The notes under the pieces were generated by a model. The model did not search any database, had not been told where the DNA came from, and saw only the letters and a list, made by a program, of their open reading frames with translations. From Bacteroidota bacterium (GTDB lineage Bacteria; Bacteroidota; Bacteroidia; Flavobacteriales; Flavobacteriaceae), in contig JAQCDS010000008.1 in NCBI GenBank assembly GCA_027620655.1, positions 1 through 64,000 of the forward strand: a stretch of 64,000 bases of DNA. Direction: 5' to 3'. How positions within the stretch are numbered: position 1 is the first letter of the stretch; the number at the start of each line of letters is the position of its first letter. Both the position numbers and the translations under genes were made by a program. Shown here in pieces: positions 44,292-53,106 of the stretch.

Positions 44292-44684
44292 ATGAGTATG
44301 GAAAAGAAAATTTTTTTAGCGGCCTCAATTTTGGGTTTGATTGCTGTGGTCTTGGGGGCTTTTGCCGCACACGGACTTCGTAATCCGCTTGATACCATAA
44401 GTTTAGAAAGTTTTCAAACGGGGATACGTTACCAAATGTACCATGCATTTTTTCTTTTTGTGGTTGGACTGATGCCACAACTACACCCCCAACAAAAAAA
44501 ACGTTTGTTTTGGCTTACCCTTTTAGGTGTTCTTTTATTTTCGGGCTCTATTTATCTATTGGCCACCAATGCCTTAACCCCAATTGATTTTTCGTTTTTT
44601 GGTCCTGTTACTCCCATAGGAGGCTTATTGTTGATTAGTACTTGGGGAATGTCGGGGGTTTATTTTTTAAAGAATAAATTTTAA
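44292..44684 (+). CDS. DUF423 membrane protein
   Basis: A 130-residue inner-membrane protein with four helices, of the DUF423 (YgdD) family. The pattern LGLIAVVLGAFAAHGLRNPL, SFQTGIRYQMYHAFFLFVVG, LFSGSIYLLATNAL and VTPIGGLLLISTWG is diagnostic. Function unknown. It is divergent from the saccharopine dehydrogenase gene. Confidence 0.92.
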   Translation: MSMEKKIFLAASILGLIAVVLGAFAAHGLRNPLDTISLESFQTGIRYQMYHAFFLFVVGLMPQLHPQQKKRLFWLTLLGVLLFSGSIYLLATNALTPIDFSFFGPVTPIGGLLLISTWGMSGVYFLKNKF

Positions 44685-44697
44685 GTAATACCTGATA

Positions 44698-45303
44698 TCA
44701 ATAAAATTGTGATTCAATTCCTAAAATACCGTTATATATTGAATGAATAAGGATACATTGTACAACATCTTTATTTCTATAATATAAAAAAGATGTTACT
44801 AGCCCCATCAATAGATGAACAATTAAAATACTGGGGAAATGAAATATCGCAAAACAAGCCGAAGAAAGGAGTATAACAAAAACCTTTTTTAACTTTAATT
44901 TCATTAAGCTTTCCATAAAAATAGACTTCATAAACACCTCTTCGATCAATGGAGCAGATATGAGATAATACAAGCCACTGATAAGTGTGTGTCTGTTTTC
45001 GTGGTGCTCAAAATAATTAAAATTAGGATTTAGTATATTGATTTCAACAAGGGATATTAACCAAATAAATAGACTAATTAAACTCCATTCAAAGACTTGT
45101 CTTATGTCTGGTCTTTTGTAGCGAAGTGTTATCATTTTTAGTTTTCGGGCAACATAAAAAGTTAGAGCATAAGACCCTATAATGATTAGATAAATAATTT
45201 CATTATTAATGTGTTTGTAAACGTAGGTATATAACAAAAATGATGAAACGATTAATAGGTTAAGAAAAATTAAAATAAAAATTAGTTTGAGGTTTAATTT
45301 CAT
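44698..45303 (-). CDS. CPBP family intramembrane glutamic endopeptidase
   Basis: A 201-residue inner-membrane protein with about six helices. CPBP (Abi) motifs are present: Glu121-Glu122 in APLIEEVFMKS, His155 in FAIFHFPS, and His187 with Asn191 in ILIHSIYNGI. The usual Arg of the EEXXXR motif is replaced (EEVFMKS has Lys four residues after the Glu pair). Members cleave membrane-bound substrates or support bacteriocin resistance and protein modification; the substrate is unknown. Convergent with the DUF423 gene. Confidence 0.85.
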   Translation of the reverse strand: MKLNLKLIFILIFLNLLIVSSFLLYTYVYKHINNEIIYLIIIGSYALTFYVARKLKMITLRYKRPDIRQVFEWSLISLFIWLISLVEINILNPNFNYFEHHENRHTLISGLYYLISAPLIEEVFMKSIFMESLMKLKLKKVFVILLSSACFAIFHFPSILIVHLLMGLVTSFLYYRNKDVVQCILIHSIYNGILGIESQFY

Positions 45304-45602
45304 GACTAAATTTTAAGTTGAGAGTGTCTTTTTCTATTTCAAACTAAAAAATTCAATACACAAGATTAGTTTGCATCTCAAACATTAACAAAACTTTATA
45401 AATTGTTTAATCTTTTGGCGGGTATTGGGGTTGAATTTTTTAAAATAAGGCGGTATTTTTGGGGATGTTTTACAAACAAGAATTGGTTTGTTTTGGGTTA
45501 GCATTTTCCACTTTAAAGCTTATAAATCACAAAAAATAAGATAAATTTTAGCTGTTTTTAAAAGAATAGTTACCTTTGTTTCTTTAATGCGATTCACTTT
45601 TT
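45304..45602. other. Intergenic region between CPBP protease and pckA
   Basis: About 300 bases without a gene, AT-rich. It separates divergent genes and must hold both promoters. A TACCTTTG -7 box for pckA lies at 45571-45578. No hairpin, repeat or RNA motif that I can support is present in the rest. Confidence 0.6.
45571..45578 (+). promoter_or_regulatory. Promoter -7 box of pckA
   Basis: TACCTTTG matches TAnnTTTG exactly, 24 bases before the ATG; the -33 element is weak, as often for regulated genes. Confidence 0.5.
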
Positions 45603-47222
45603 ATGGAAAACGTACAACAAGTTACGAAAACGATTTCGTTAAAAGCACTCGGAATAACCTCAAAATCAGTTCATTACCAATGTTCTCCTGATCAACTGCA
45701 CAAAAAAACCATTGCCCTAAAACAAGGCGTAGAGACCTCGTCTGCTGCGCTGGCCATCAATACCGGCGAGTTTACAGGGCGTTCGCCCAAAGATCGTTTT
45801 ATTGTTAAAGACGCCATCACCAAAGATAAAGTCTGGTGGGGGGACATCAACATTCCATTTTCGCCAGAAGCCTTTGATCATCTCTATACCAAAGTGATTC
45901 ATTACCTTAACGATAAACCTTTGTATGTCCGAGATGCCTATGCTTGTGCAGACCCCAATTACCGTGTCAATATTCGTGTGGTTAACGAATATCCATGGAG
46001 CAATTTTTTTGCCTACAATATGTTTTTGCGTCCTAGTGCTTCAGAACTCAAAGATTTTACCCCCGAATGGACCATTGTTAATGCGCCTGGTTTTATGGCC
46101 AACGCAGAAGTTGATGGGACACGCCAGCATAATTTTGCCATTTTAAATTTTACAAAAAAAATCGCTTTAATCGGTGGAACGGGCTATACTGGAGAAATCA
46201 AAAAAGGGATTTTTTCGGCGCTAAATTTTATTTTGCCTGTATTTAAAAATACCTTGCCCATGCATTGCAGTGCCAATGTGGGTAAAAACGGGGAAACCTC
46301 CATATTTTTTGGACTCTCTGGGACTGGAAAAACCACACTATCCACCGATCCAGAACGCCAACTCATTGGCGATGACGAACATGGCTGGACCGCCGAAAAT
46401 ACCATATTTAATTTTGAAGGGGGCTGTTATGCCAAGGTCATCAATTTATCCAAAACCCAAGAACCAGACATTTATAATGCCATAAAAAAAGGGGCAATTT
46501 TAGAGAATGTGGTGATGGATAAAAATGGGAATGTCGATTTTACAGACAAAAGCATCACCCCAAACACACGGGTAAGCTATCCCATTCATCATATCAAAAA
46601 TATTCAACCCAATTCTATTGGTAAAAACCCAAAACATATCTTTTTTCTTACCGCCGATGCTTTTGGTGTACTGCCCCCCATTTCGAAGCTTACTCCAGCT
46701 CAGGCGGCCTATCATTTTATATCGGGTTATACCGCAAAAGTGGCAGGAACAGAAGCAGGTGTCAATGAGCCAAAACCTATATTTTCGGCCTGTTTTGGTG
46801 CACCATTTATGCCGTTACACCCTACCAAATATGCCGAAATGTTGAGTGCCAAAATGAAATCCGCAGGGGTCACCGTTTGGTTGGTCAATACGGGATGGAC
46901 TGGTGGACCTTATGGTATAGGCAAACGTATGGAACTGAAATATACCCGCGCCATGATTGCCGCAGCAATGGACGGCTCTTTGGAAGCAGCCAACAAAGAT
47001 AATTACCATATTCATTCTGTTTTTGGCGTGCTGCAGCCAAGGGTGTGTCCCAATGTACCCACAGCCGTATTAAGCCCAAGAAAAACATGGAAAAATGACG
47101 AAGGATTTTATAAAATCGCCTATCAATTATCAAATTCGTTTGTTGATAATTTTAAACAATTCGAGGAATTTGCCAATGCCGAAATTATGAGTGGCGCACC
47201 CAATGTAAAACCCAAGAAGTAA
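45603..47222 (+). CDS. pckA: Phosphoenolpyruvate carboxykinase (ATP)
   Basis: First committed enzyme of gluconeogenesis: oxaloacetate plus ATP to PEP, CO2 and ADP. The 539 residues show NTGEFTGRSPKDRFIV near the N-terminus, the oxaloacetate-binding MHCSANVGKNG, the P-loop GLSGTGKTTLS, the metal-binding LIGDDEHGW and NTGWTGGPYGIGKRM. Codon choice appears slightly richer in C and G than neighbours, consistent with high expression. It stands alone with a sizeable upstream region. Confidence 0.97.
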   Translation: MENVQQVTKTISLKALGITSKSVHYQCSPDQLHKKTIALKQGVETSSAALAINTGEFTGRSPKDRFIVKDAITKDKVWWGDINIPFSPEAFDHLYTKVIHYLNDKPLYVRDAYACADPNYRVNIRVVNEYPWSNFFAYNMFLRPSASELKDFTPEWTIVNAPGFMANAEVDGTRQHNFAILNFTKKIALIGGTGYTGEIKKGIFSALNFILPVFKNTLPMHCSANVGKNGETSIFFGLSGTGKTTLSTDPERQLIGDDEHGWTAENTIFNFEGGCYAKVINLSKTQEPDIYNAIKKGAILENVVMDKNGNVDFTDKSITPNTRVSYPIHHIKNIQPNSIGKNPKHIFFLTADAFGVLPPISKLTPAQAAYHFISGYTAKVAGTEAGVNEPKPIFSACFGAPFMPLHPTKYAEMLSAKMKSAGVTVWLVNTGWTGGPYGIGKRMELKYTRAMIAAAMDGSLEAANKDNYHIHSVFGVLQPRVCPNVPTAVLSPRKTWKNDEGFYKIAYQLSNSFVDNFKQFEEFANAEIMSGAPNVKPKK

Positions 47223-47298
47223 TGCTGTAAAATCTATATGTTTTAAAGGTTTTTTCAGTTCAAATTAAAAGCGTAATTTTAAACTTTATAACAAACCA

Positions 47299-47772
47299 AT
47301 GCGCTTTGCTCTGATTTTTTGTTTTACGATCTGTTTTTCTTGTCAATATTTTGAAAAGAAGAAACTCAATTCTGATGTCATTTTAGAACAAGAATTACAA
47401 ACGTTCAAATGGGATGAGGTGGACCAGTATCCAACCTTTGAAACTTGTGATGAAGACCAAAATTATGAGGACAATAAGGCCTGTTTTGAATCGATTTTTA
47501 CGACGCATATATTTGAGGTTTTAAAAGATAGCGACATGGTAGTTTTGGACACTGAAAATGATACCATATTGGTCAATTTTTTAGTTTCAAAAACAGGTAA
47601 AATTACACTTTCAAGTTTGGACGCTAGTCAGCTCTCTGAAGCATCAACTCAAAATTTGAATGAAATTTTAAGTGCAAGTCTTTTAGAATTGCCAAAATTA
47701 TATCCAGCCATCAAACGCAGTCAGCATGTGCAAACCGTTTTTCAATTGCCCATAATTTTAAACACCAATTAG
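47299..47772 (+). CDS. Lipoprotein, unknown function
   Basis: A 157-residue protein with a short lipoprotein signal (MRFALIFCFTICFSC, Cys15). The mature part is acidic, with VDQYPTFETCDEDQNYEDNK and CFESIFTTHIFEVL, then VVLDTENDTILVNFLVSKTG and a C-terminal LPKLYPAIKRSQHVQTVFQ that recalls TonB C-terminal-like energy-transducer folds in Bacteroidota. I cannot assign a family with confidence. It precedes ruvC by eight bases, so it is probably co-transcribed with it. Confidence 0.7.
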   Translation: MRFALIFCFTICFSCQYFEKKKLNSDVILEQELQTFKWDEVDQYPTFETCDEDQNYEDNKACFESIFTTHIFEVLKDSDMVVLDTENDTILVNFLVSKTGKITLSSLDASQLSEASTQNLNEILSASLLELPKLYPAIKRSQHVQTVFQLPIILNTN

Positions 47773-47780
47773 TATTTGCA

Positions 47781-48332
47781 ATGAGTGAAAAAATCATATT
47801 GGGGATAGATCCAGGAACAACCATAATGGGTTTTGGATTGATAAAAGTCAAAGGAAAAACTATGGAGTTTTTGCAATTGAACGAATTGCAATTGAAAAAA
47901 TACAGCGATCATTACTTAAAATTAAAACTCATTTTTGAACGTACTCTAGAGCTGATTGACACCTTCAACCCTGATGAAATTGCCATTGAAGCACCATTTT
48001 TTGGTAAAAACGTTCAAAGTATGTTAAAGCTAGGTCGTGCGCAAGGGGTGGCCATGGCCGCTGGTTTGTCTAGAGAAATTCCCATCACCGAATATTCACC
48101 AAAAAAAATAAAAATGGCCATTACGGGCAATGGAAATGCCAGTAAAGAACAAGTGGCCAAAATGCTACAAAGTCTTTTGCAACTGAAAGAATTGCCCAAA
48201 AACTTGGATTCCACAGACGGCTTGGCGGCTGCAGTATGCCATTTCTATAATGCTGGAAAAGTTACCGCAGGGAAAAGTTATACCGGTTGGGGTGCTTTTG
48301 TCAAACAAAATGAAAATAGAGTAAAAAAATAG
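47781..48332 (+). CDS. ruvC: Crossover junction endodeoxyribonuclease RuvC
   Basis: Holliday-junction resolvase that cuts recombination intermediates as a dimer. In 183 residues the catalytic acids are visible in order: Asp10 in LGIDPGTTIMGFG, Glu in EIAIEAPFFGKNVQS, and the C-terminal DSTDGLAAAVCHF with the last two Asp residues. It lies between a lipoprotein gene and hemW, six bases before the latter. Confidence 0.96.
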   Translation: MSEKIILGIDPGTTIMGFGLIKVKGKTMEFLQLNELQLKKYSDHYLKLKLIFERTLELIDTFNPDEIAIEAPFFGKNVQSMLKLGRAQGVAMAAGLSREIPITEYSPKKIKMAITGNGNASKEQVAKMLQSLLQLKELPKNLDSTDGLAAAVCHFYNAGKVTAGKSYTGWGAFVKQNENRVKK

Positions 48333-48338
48333 TTTCAT

Positions 48339-49463
48339 TTGGCAGGACTCTATCTACATATTCCGTTTTGTAAACAAGCCTGTCATTATTGCAATTTTCA
48401 TTTTTCAACCAACCAAAAGCATAAAAAAGATTTAATTGAGGCCCTTTGTAAAGAACTTCAACTTAGAGCAAAAGAATTGAAATCAGTACCACTAGAATCC
48501 ATTTATTTTGGTGGCGGTACACCTTCACTTTTATCCGTGGAGAATTTGAATACAATTTTTCAAACCATAGATGCCTATTACAATGTTAAGCCCGATGCAG
48601 AAATGACTTTGGAAGCCAATCCTGATGACCTTACAGTAGCATATATTAAAATGCTTTCTGAAACAAAAATCAATAGATTAAGCATAGGAATTCAGTCGTT
48701 TTTTGAAGAAGATTTACAAGAAATGAATCGCGCTCATAATGCCAAAGAAGCCATTGAGTGTCTAAAAATAGCACAACGCTACTTTGATAATATCAGTATT
48801 GATTTGATGTATGGGATGCCACAAATGTCCCCTGAACGTTGGCGAGAAAATCTTAAAATAGCATTGGATTTAGACATCAAACATTTGTCGTGCTACGCCC
48901 TTACTGTGGAGCCCAAAACAGCTTTGGAGCATTTTATCAAAACAGCAAAACATCCGCCCATGGACGATGCGCTTGCAGCAGCTCATTTTCAAGTTTTGAT
49001 TGAAGACACCAACAAAGCAGGTTTGATACACTATGAAGTTTGTAGTTTTGGAACACCAGACACGTTTTCAAAACACAACACAAGTTATTGGTTGGGAAAA
49101 CCCTATCTTGGCGTTGGTCCTTCTGCTCATTCTTTTGACGGAGAAAAACGATCTTGGAATGTGTCAAATAATAGCACATACATCAAAACTTTAGAACAAG
49201 ATCAACTTCCATTAACTGTGGAATTTTTAACTCCAGAGAATCGTTTTAATGAATACCTTATGACAGGACTTCGGACGATGTGGGGCGTTTCACTTTCAAA
49301 AATTGAAGAGAAATTTGGTATGGAATTTAAAAATCAACTTCTTAAAAATGCTCAAAAACATCTCAATTCCAAAACCTTAGTCTTGGAAAATGATGTTTTA
49401 AAAACAACCATAAAAGGTAAATTTTTGTGCGATGGAATTGTTTCAGATTTATTTATCCTATAA
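48339..49463 (+). CDS. hemW: Radical SAM protein HemW (heme chaperone)
   Basis: Member of the HemN-like radical SAM family now known as HemW, which inserts heme into respiratory proteins rather than oxidising coproporphyrinogen. The cluster motif CX3CX2C is at Cys11, 15 and 18 (HIPFCKQACHYCNFHF), followed by IYFGGGTPSLLS, MTLEANPDDLT, RLSIGIQSF and the C-terminal HemN domain. The 374-residue length suits HemW. The only workable start is TTG at 48339, placing the Cys motif at its usual distance. Confidence 0.93.
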   Translation: MAGLYLHIPFCKQACHYCNFHFSTNQKHKKDLIEALCKELQLRAKELKSVPLESIYFGGGTPSLLSVENLNTIFQTIDAYYNVKPDAEMTLEANPDDLTVAYIKMLSETKINRLSIGIQSFFEEDLQEMNRAHNAKEAIECLKIAQRYFDNISIDLMYGMPQMSPERWRENLKIALDLDIKHLSCYALTVEPKTALEHFIKTAKHPPMDDALAAAHFQVLIEDTNKAGLIHYEVCSFGTPDTFSKHNTSYWLGKPYLGVGPSAHSFDGEKRSWNVSNNSTYIKTLEQDQLPLTVEFLTPENRFNEYLMTGLRTMWGVSLSKIEEKFGMEFKNQLLKNAQKHLNSKTLVLENDVLKTTIKGKFLCDGIVSDLFIL

Positions 49464-49498
49464 ATTTTTATTAAATTTATGGAAAACCTCATTTTTTT

Positions 49499-50248
49499 AT
49501 GAAAGCAATCATTCATGCCAATAGTCGAACTTATACCATTTTTGTAGATCAACCAATAGATATTTCTATTCCGCTTAGAGCTGCAAAAGACAACGTTAAT
49601 GCGTGGTATTTACCACCACCAAAAATTTACCCTGCAAAGGTTAAAAATTGGACAGGCAGTGTTAGAAGTGGCGCTGCAGTCAACTTTAATTCAATTGAAT
49701 TTAATCCTCATGCACATGGTACACATACCGAATGTGTAGGGCATATTACAGAGGAGGTCTATAGCATCAATTCGTGTTTAAAACAATTTTTGTTTGTGGC
49801 AGAAGTGGTTACCGTTGTTCCAGAATCAAAAGACGGTGATTTTATCATTTCAGAAAAACAATTGCGCTATGCAATTGGAAATAAAAAGCGAGAAGCGGTT
49901 GTAATTAGAACACTACCCAACACCAAAGACAAATTAAATCGACAGTATGCCCATACCAATCCGCCCTTTTTGTCGGAAGCAGCAGCCATTTATCTACGAA
50001 ATAAAGGTGTAAAACATTTGTTGGTGGATATGCCCAGTGTTGATAAAGAAAAAGATAATGGAGCACTATTGGCGCACAAAGCCTTTTGGGATGTTGATGG
50101 GGAGGTACGAATGGACGCAACAATAACAGAAATGATTTATGTTCCAAACAGTATTGAAGATGGAAAATATATTTTAAATTTGCTTATCGCGCCGTTTCAA
50201 AATGATGCGTCCCCAAGTAAACCCGTATTGTATAAGCTTCACGATTAG
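49499..50248 (+). CDS. Cyclase family protein (kynurenine formamidase-like)
   Basis: A 249-residue metal-dependent hydrolase of the KynB-like cyclase family. The metal motif HAHGTHTECVGHI (71-83) corresponds to HXGTHXDXPXH with Glu for Asp and Val for Pro. The N-terminus (SIPLRAAKDNVNAWYLPPPK) and ease of stand-alone folding fit the family, but the substrate could be an amide, lactone or cyclic compound other than formylkynurenine, as no kyn genes are near. It starts a tight run (gaps of 4-9 bases) into the hydroxyproline genes. Confidence 0.8.
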   Translation: MKAIIHANSRTYTIFVDQPIDISIPLRAAKDNVNAWYLPPPKIYPAKVKNWTGSVRSGAAVNFNSIEFNPHAHGTHTECVGHITEEVYSINSCLKQFLFVAEVVTVVPESKDGDFIISEKQLRYAIGNKKREAVVIRTLPNTKDKLNRQYAHTNPPFLSEAAAIYLRNKGVKHLLVDMPSVDKEKDNGALLAHKAFWDVDGEVRMDATITEMIYVPNSIEDGKYILNLLIAPFQNDASPSKPVLYKLHD

Positions 50249-50257
50249 AATACACCC

Positions 50258-50632
50258 ATGAACATTGAAGATATTCGCTTATTTTGTTTGAAACAACCAA
50301 AATCAACAGAAGAATTTCCTTTTGATGAAGATACTTTGGTGTTTAAGGTTTTGGGTAAAATATTTGCGCTATGTCCATTGGAAAAATGGGAGAAGGGTCT
50401 ACCCTCAATTACATTAAAATGCGACCCAGAATATGCTATTGAGCTAAGAGAAAATTACAGTTGTATCGTCCCAGGGTTTCATACCAATAAAAAGCATTGG
50501 AATACTATTTACTTAGAAACCAATGAAATACCATTGAAGTTAGTGTTTGAATTCATATCACATAGTTATGATATGGTAGTTAAGACTATGACTAAAAAAC
50601 AACAAAATAAACTTCAAATCAATAAACAATAA
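50258..50632 (+). CDS. MmcQ/YjbR family DNA-binding-like protein
   Basis: A 124-residue cytosolic protein of the MmcQ/YjbR (CyaY-like fold) family, seen in LCLKQP-type start MNIEDIRLFCLKQPKSTEEF, FPFDEDTLVFKVLGKIFAL, ITLKCDPEYAIELRENY and HWNTIYLETNEIP. The family has been suggested to bind DNA but its role is unknown. It is nine bases after the cyclase gene and four before the DapA-type gene, so it is on the same message. Confidence 0.88.
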   Translation: MNIEDIRLFCLKQPKSTEEFPFDEDTLVFKVLGKIFALCPLEKWEKGLPSITLKCDPEYAIELRENYSCIVPGFHTNKKHWNTIYLETNEIPLKLVFEFISHSYDMVVKTMTKKQQNKLQINKQ

Positions 50633-50636
50633 CATC

Positions 50637-51545
50637 ATGAATAACATCGAATGGAAAGGCATTATGCCTGCAGTTACAACAAAATTTACTGCACAAGACC
50701 AGTTGGACTTGGATATGTTTTCCGTAAATATTAAAGCACAACTTGAAGCCGGAGTACATGGCATTGTGTTGGGAGGAACTTTAGGTGAAGCAAGTACACT
50801 TACACCAAAAGAAAAAAGAGAACTCACCACAACAACTGTTAAACTTGCCAATGGGCATGTGCCTGTACTTATGAATATTGCAGAACAAACAACTTCAGGT
50901 GCTGTAGAAGCTGCAAAAATAGCCGAACAAGATGGTGCAAATGGTTTAATGCTATTGCCACCAATGCGCTACAATGCTTGCCCAAAAGAAACGGTTCAAT
51001 ACTTAAAAACAGTAGCCAAAAACACCTCACTTCCCATTTTGATTTACAATAACCCAGTAGATTATAAAATAGAAGTTACTTTGGACATGTTCAAAGAATT
51101 AATAGAATGTGAAAATATTCAAGCGGTGAAAGAGTCCACAAGAGATGTGTCTAATGTTACCCGCATAAAAAATCGTTTTGGAAATCGTTTGAAAATCATG
51201 ACAGGCGTTGATACTATAGCATTGGAAAGTATGATGATGGGTGCCGATGGTTGGATTGCTGGTCTTGTGTGTGCTTTTCCAAAAGAAACTGTGGTTTTAT
51301 ATGAACTTGTAAAAGCAGGGCGAATTCATGAAGCAGTTGAAATCTACCGCTGGTTTTTTCCACTTTTAGAATTGGATATTCATCCAAAACTTGTTCAAAA
51401 TATTAAATTAGCTGAGGTTTATACTAAAATAGGTACAGAGTATGTCCGTGCACCAAGATTAATGTTGCAAGGGTCAGAACGTGAGCGTGTCATTGGCATC
51501 ATTGAAAATGCCTTAAATAATAGACCAAACCTACCAAAAATTTAA
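50637..51545 (+). CDS. DapA-family lyase, probable pyrroline-4-hydroxy-2-carboxylate deaminase
   Basis: A 302-residue TIM-barrel aldolase of the dihydrodipicolinate synthase family. Lys165 in NIQAVKESTRDVSN is the Schiff-base lysine, and YNNPVDYKI supplies the catalytic Tyr. The substrate motif GGTLGEASTL and the operon context (epimerase, D-amino-acid oxidoreductase, semialdehyde dehydrogenase) indicate the deaminase that turns pyrroline-4-hydroxy-2-carboxylate into 2-oxoglutarate semialdehyde and ammonia in hydroxyproline breakdown, rather than lysine synthesis. That choice is inference from neighbours. Confidence 0.87.
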   Translation: MNNIEWKGIMPAVTTKFTAQDQLDLDMFSVNIKAQLEAGVHGIVLGGTLGEASTLTPKEKRELTTTTVKLANGHVPVLMNIAEQTTSGAVEAAKIAEQDGANGLMLLPPMRYNACPKETVQYLKTVAKNTSLPILIYNNPVDYKIEVTLDMFKELIECENIQAVKESTRDVSNVTRIKNRFGNRLKIMTGVDTIALESMMMGADGWIAGLVCAFPKETVVLYELVKAGRIHEAVEIYRWFFPLLELDIHPKLVQNIKLAEVYTKIGTEYVRAPRLMLQGSERERVIGIIENALNNRPNLPKI

Positions 51546-51549
51546 ATCT

Positions 51550-53106
51550 ATGGAATTAGGAAAAAATTATATTGGATACACATACACTTCTTCAGGATCC
51601 AAAACATTTAGGACATTTAACCCAAAATTGAATTCTGAAAATACTTTTGAATTTACTGAAGCTACTCCTGAAGAGATTAATACTGCAGTAAATTTAGCCT
51701 GGGATGCATTTAAATCTTATCGCAAAATTTCTGGAAAATCAAAAGCAAAGTTTCTTAATTTGATAGCAGATGAATTGTCATTAGCAGAAAAAGATATTAT
51801 TGAAATGTATTGTCAAGAATCTGGATTGCCAGAGGGTAGAGCCAAAGGTGAGCTAGGGAGAACAATTTTTCAACTTCGTACATTTGCTCAGTTGGTTGAA
51901 GATGATCATTGGGTCGAAGCAAACATCAATTCAAATGCTCATCATTCCAATAAACCTGATTTAAGACAATACAATATACCGCTTGGACCAGTGGCCGTTT
52001 TTGGAGCAAGTAATTTTCCTTTAGCCTATTCTACTGCTGGTGGCGACACAGCCTCAGCTTTGGCTTCGGGGTGTCCAGTTATTGTAAAATCGCATCCAAT
52101 GCATGCTGCAACTGGTAGCCTTGTGGCCAGTGCTATTGTAAAAGCAGCAAAAAAAACAAATATGCCCAATGGAGTATTTTCAAATTTAAATAGTAGTGAC
52201 ACAGAAGTGGGACGTATGTTGGTACTCCATCCAAAAGTAAAAGCCGTTGGATTTACAGGGAGTATAAAGGGAGGGCGTGCTTTGTTTGATTATGCTGCTA
52301 GTCGCCCAGAACCTATTCCTGTTTTCGCTGAAATGGGGAGTATAAATCCAGTGGTATTTTTAAAAGATTCTCTTACTGAAAAAAATAACCATTGGGCAGA
52401 AACATATGCAGGTTCAATTACTCTAGGGACAGGACAATTTTGTACAAATCCAGGGTTGATTATAGGGTTAAAATCTAATGAATTTTCTGCATTTTCAATA
52501 GATTTAGCAAACAAGATAGAAACCATTCAAGCACAGTGTATGCTTCATCCAAAACTTCATACACATTACGAACATTTGAAAAATGAGACCTTAGCACAAA
52601 CAAAAGTGCAACTCTTGAATTCTACAACAATAGATTCAAAATTAACTTCTGTTTCAGGAACAGTTGCCCTTGTAGATGCTGCCACATTTATTGCTAATCC
52701 TTTGTTACAAAGAGAAGTATTTGGACCATTTTCTTTGCTTGTTCAATGTGAAGATTATGCTCAAATGGAGCAATTAATTGATTGTCTTGAAGGACAATTA
52801 ACAGGGACAATTATAGGAACTGAAGCAGAGCTTTTATCTCAAATTCAACTTTTGGAAGCCCTTCAACAAAAAGTTGGACGACTTATTTTTAATGGTGTTC
52901 CAACAGGGGTTGAGGTTTGTCCATCAATGACCCACGGAGGACCATATCCAGCCTCCACCGATAGCCGATTTACCGCAGTTGGAACAAATGCTATTAAGCG
53001 ATGGGTTCGTCCTTTTAGTTTTCAGGGGTTTCCAGACGCTCTTATACCAAAGATTCTCAAAAGAGAAAGTTTTACAACAACAAAACGCAATACACATGAA
53101 TATTAA
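51550..53106 (+). CDS. Aldehyde dehydrogenase, probable 2-oxoglutarate semialdehyde dehydrogenase
   Basis: NAD(P)-dependent dehydrogenase of 518 residues. The general base Glu261 lies in FAEMGSINPVVF and the nucleophile Cys298 in GTGQFCTNPGL; both motifs are those of the 2,5-dioxovalerate (2-oxoglutarate semialdehyde) subgroup, as are VFGASNFPLAYSTAGGDTAS and GVPTGVEVCPSMTHGGPYPA. It would convert the product of the preceding lyase into 2-oxoglutarate. Four bases follow the lyase gene and the 3' end overlaps the DUF885 gene by 11 bases. Confidence 0.9.
   Translation: MELGKNYIGYTYTSSGSKTFRTFNPKLNSENTFEFTEATPEEINTAVNLAWDAFKSYRKISGKSKAKFLNLIADELSLAEKDIIEMYCQESGLPEGRAKGELGRTIFQLRTFAQLVEDDHWVEANINSNAHHSNKPDLRQYNIPLGPVAVFGASNFPLAYSTAGGDTASALASGCPVIVKSHPMHAATGSLVASAIVKAAKKTNMPNGVFSNLNSSDTEVGRMLVLHPKVKAVGFTGSIKGGRALFDYAASRPEPIPVFAEMGSINPVVFLKDSLTEKNNHWAETYAGSITLGTGQFCTNPGLIIGLKSNEFSAFSIDLANKIETIQAQCMLHPKLHTHYEHLKNETLAQTKVQLLNSTTIDSKLTSVSGTVALVDAATFIANPLLQREVFGPFSLLVQCEDYAQMEQLIDCLEGQLTGTIIGTEAELLSQIQLLEALQQKVGRLIFNGVPTGVEVCPSMTHGGPYPASTDSRFTAVGTNAIKRWVRPFSFQGFPDALIPKILKRESFTTTKRNTHEY

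Noticed and set aside
49499-50248. A kynurenine (tryptophan) degradation operon
   Set aside because: Only the cyclase fold suggests it; no kynureninase or dioxygenase is near, and the downstream genes fit hydroxyproline.
50637-51545. 4-hydroxy-tetrahydrodipicolinate synthase for lysine biosynthesis
   Set aside because: The family fits, but the operon partners point to the hydroxyproline deaminase and no other lysine-synthesis gene is nearby.
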